A stretch of DNA of 64,000 nucleotides, taken from Roseomonas indoligenes. GTDB lineage: Bacteria; Pseudomonadota; Alphaproteobacteria; Acetobacterales; Acetobacteraceae. This document shows, one piece after another, positions 62,414-64,000 of the stretch (positions within the stretch are counted from its first letter, which is position 1; each line of letters starts with the position of its first letter). Made by a program: the position numbers and the translations under genes. The stretch lies in assembly GCF_017813365.1 (NCBI RefSeq), contig NZ_JAGIZA010000023.1, positions 1 through 64,000 of the forward strand, in the 5' to 3' direction. The notes beneath the pieces are model-generated. The model searched no databases and was not told where the DNA came from. It was given only the letters and a program-made list of their open reading frames with translations.

Positions 62414-63328
62414 TCAAGGGCGCGTCTGAAGGAAGCCCCGAATGGCCGCGATGGTTGCGGCGGGTTGCTCCTCCATCAGCCAATGGCCAGCGTCGGGGAT
62501 CACCACCTCCGTCACATCAACGGCGGCGTTCCTCATCACGGCGGCCTGGGTCGCGCCGAAGGACTTCTCCCCGCCGATGGCCAGGACCCGCATGGTTAGC
62601 CTCTCACCGATTTCGCCCCTGTTCCGCTCCGCGTCCTCCCGGATGGACCGGAACTGGGCAAAGGCCGCGCGCATGGCGCCGGGCCGGGCATAGAGCGCCG
62701 CGTAATGCCGCCTGGTCTCCTCCTCCAGGCGGGCGGGGTTGCCCGCGAACTCGTTCCAGAAGCGATCGAGGTAGATGCGCTCGCGCCCGGCCACCAGCCG
62801 CTCCATGTCGGACCCGCCGAAGTCGAAGTGCCAGAGGAGCGGGTTCCGCACGATGTCGTCCCAGGGCGGAACGCCCGGGACCGGTGCGTCCATCACCACG
62901 AGCCGCTCCGTCTCGGCCCTGTAGCGGGCCGCATAGGCGAAGGCGACCATGGTCCCGATGTCGTGGCCGACCACCGTCGCCCGCCCGATCCCGAACTGCG
63001 CCAGCACGGCGCGGACATCACCGGCCTGGGTCCACTTGTCGTAGCCACCCTCCGGCCGGGACGACAGGCCCATGCCCCGGAGATCCGGCACGACGACCCG
63101 GTGATCCCGCGCCAGCTCCGCCGCGAGCGGCGCCCACATGTCGCCCGTATCACCGAAGCCGTGGAGCAGGACGATAGCTGGGCCAGCCCCGCCGACCCGG
63201 ACATGGAGCGTGACCCCTCCCGCTTGGACCTCCTGGATCTGGAAGTCGGACGGAAAGGTTTGGGGCTGCGCCATGGCCGGCCAGGCCACGGAGAATGCCA
63301 CGAGGATGCCGAACAAAAGCCTGCGCAT
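62414..63328 (-). CDS. Exported alpha/beta hydrolase, Asp-nucleophile type (epoxide hydrolase/dehalogenase-like)
   Basis: A 304-residue alpha/beta hydrolase with signal peptide RRLLFGILVAFSVAWPAMAQ. The nucleophile elbow is VVGHDIGTMVAF, so the nucleophile is Asp, as in epoxide hydrolases and haloacetate dehalogenases, not Ser. The oxyanion segment is VLLHGFGDTGDMW and the catalytic His is in DAGHWLMEEQP. ATG 63328 is chosen for the signal peptide. It diverges from a LysR gene with 133 bases between. Confidence 0.9.
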   Translation of the reverse strand: MRRLLFGILVAFSVAWPAMAQPQTFPSDFQIQEVQAGGVTLHVRVGGAGPAIVLLHGFGDTGDMWAPLAAELARDHRVVVPDLRGMGLSSRPEGGYDKWTQAGDVRAVLAQFGIGRATVVGHDIGTMVAFAYAARYRAETERLVVMDAPVPGVPPWDDIVRNPLLWHFDFGGSDMERLVAGRERIYLDRFWNEFAGNPARLEEETRRHYAALYARPGAMRAAFAQFRSIREDAERNRGEIGERLTMRVLAIGGEKSFGATQAAVMRNAAVDVTEVVIPDAGHWLMEEQPAATIAAIRGFLQTRP

Positions 63329-63461
63329 GGTTCCGATCTCCCGCGGCGGAGCGGGCCGCTGCGCCCCAGACCCGATCCCGCCGGGCCAACGCCAGTCTGG
63401 AGGTGCTGGGTCGCTCCGATTAGTGTGCAAATCAGAGATCAGGCGTCCGGGATTTCCGAAC

Positions 63462-64000
63462 ATGATGCGGCTGGAGGGAATTTCCGCCTTCGTCGTCATT
63501 GCCGAGGCCGGGTCCATCAGCGAGGCCGCAAGGCGCCTGCGCCTCTCGAAGTCGGTGGTCAGCGAGAGGCTCGCGGAACTCGAGCGAAGCCTCGGCGCCC
63601 CCCTGCTCCACCGTAGCACGCGAAAGCTGGCTCTGACGGAGGACGGCGCCACCTTCCTCGAGCGCGCCTCCCGCATCGTGCAGGACGTGGAGGACGCAGC
63701 GGCCACCATCTCCGAACGCCGCAGGGAGCTGCAGGGGCCCCTGCGCATCTCGGCGCCGGTGACCTTCGGGCGCCTGCATCTCGGCCCCGCCCTCTACCCC
63801 TTCCTGGCCCGCCACCCCGGCCTGGAGCTGACGCTCGACCTCGACGACCGCCGCGTGGACGCCTCGGCGGATGGCTACGACGCCGTCGTGCGGCACGGGG
63901 TAATTTCCGACAGCCGACTCACGGTTTGGCGGCTCGCGCCCAGCCGCCGTGTCCTTGTCGCCTCGCCGGCCTACCTGGAACGGCAGGGAACTCCCCAATC
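63462..64000 (+). CDS. LysR-family regulator, 3' end outside window
   Basis: The open frame runs from ATG 63462 (or 63465) to the window end, 179 codons. It has an N-terminal winged helix (FVVIAEAGSISEAARRLRLS, VVSERLAELERSLGAPLL, HRSTRKLALTEDG) and the start of the effector domain (GPLRISAPVTFGRLHLGP). It diverges from the exported alpha/beta hydrolase and is its likely regulator. The CrgA/DsdC-like subgroup often acts on nearby genes. Confidence 0.9.
   Translation, partial: MMRLEGISAFVVIAEAGSISEAARRLRLSKSVVSERLAELERSLGAPLLHRSTRKLALTEDGATFLERASRIVQDVEDAAATISERRRELQGPLRISAPVTFGRLHLGPALYPFLARHPGLELTLDLDDRRVDASADGYDAVVRHGVISDSRLTVWRLAPSRRVLVASPAYLERQGTPQ

Overview
The window is about 70% G+C. 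It carries many orphan Bug/TctC-type solute-binding proteins, GntR/FCD and LysR regulators and Dpp-type transport genes. Together these suggest an alphaproteobacterium of the Acetobacteraceae (Roseomonas-like); that placement is inferred from gene content, not from a marker gene. No rRNA, tRNA, CRISPR array or phage structural gene was seen. Most of the window is accessory catabolic and transport content, with three mobile or repeat-rich zones.

Region 1 (1-17.5 kb) holds two catabolic gene sets. After a LysR fragment, a FadR-like repressor diverges from an operon encoding an SDR, a cytochrome P450, its [3Fe-4S] ferredoxin, a CaiB CoA-transferase, an enoyl-CoA hydratase, a ferredoxin reductase, a DUF1330 protein and a Bug binding protein. 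A TGGTCCTACCA operator overlaps the operon promoter. Next comes a gentisate-type ring-cleavage cluster around a divergent promoter: SMP-30 lactonase and a bicupin dioxygenase on minus; PrpF-type isomerase, a second bicupin dioxygenase, FAH hydrolase, Bug protein and FAD monooxygenase on plus; a convergent LysR gene closes it.

Region 2 (17.5-19.8 kb) is a small mobile zone: one copy of a dispersed intergenic repeat, an IS630-family element with a frameshifted transposase, and a decayed serine-recombinase gene.

Region 3 (19.8-39 kb) is devoted to uptake and hydrolysis of amide-type compounds. A tightly overlapping run encodes N-formylglutamate amidohydrolase-like protein, M20 peptidase, a complete Dpp-type ABC importer with fused ATPases, a GntR regulator, a second formylglutamate-amidohydrolase homologue and an orphan molybdenum hydroxylase large subunit. 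Two diverged copies of one module follow: NodB-fold hydrolase A, degenerate NodB-fold partner B and a Dpp-type binding protein, with an intact GntR gene in the first copy and only a GntR remnant in front of the second. In both copies partner B has lost the metal-site Asp and His.

Region 4 (39.3-46.5 kb) is a DNA-alkylation-repair island between two direct repeats of about 1.1 kb: flavin reductase, ada, then ogt, a 2OG-Fe(II) oxygenase and alkB. The three transcription units share a 22-bp Ada-box-like motif at almost the same distance from their start codons and from a candidate -10 element. This is the strongest regulatory signal in the window.

Region 5 (46.5-60.3 kb) has a metallo-beta-lactamase-fold hydrolase, two more Bug proteins, a LysR gene, a sulfatase, and a four-gene operon (isochorismatase-fold amidase, glutamine-synthetase-like ligase, formylglutamate-amidohydrolase homologue, M20 peptidase) divergent from a Dpp-type binding protein and beside an RpiR regulator.

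Region 6 (60.5-64 kb) shows a GAF/PAS sensor gene cut by an IS3-family element whose own transposase has lost its central catalytic Asp by an in-frame deletion. An exported alpha/beta hydrolase with an Asp nucleophile and a divergent, truncated LysR gene follow.
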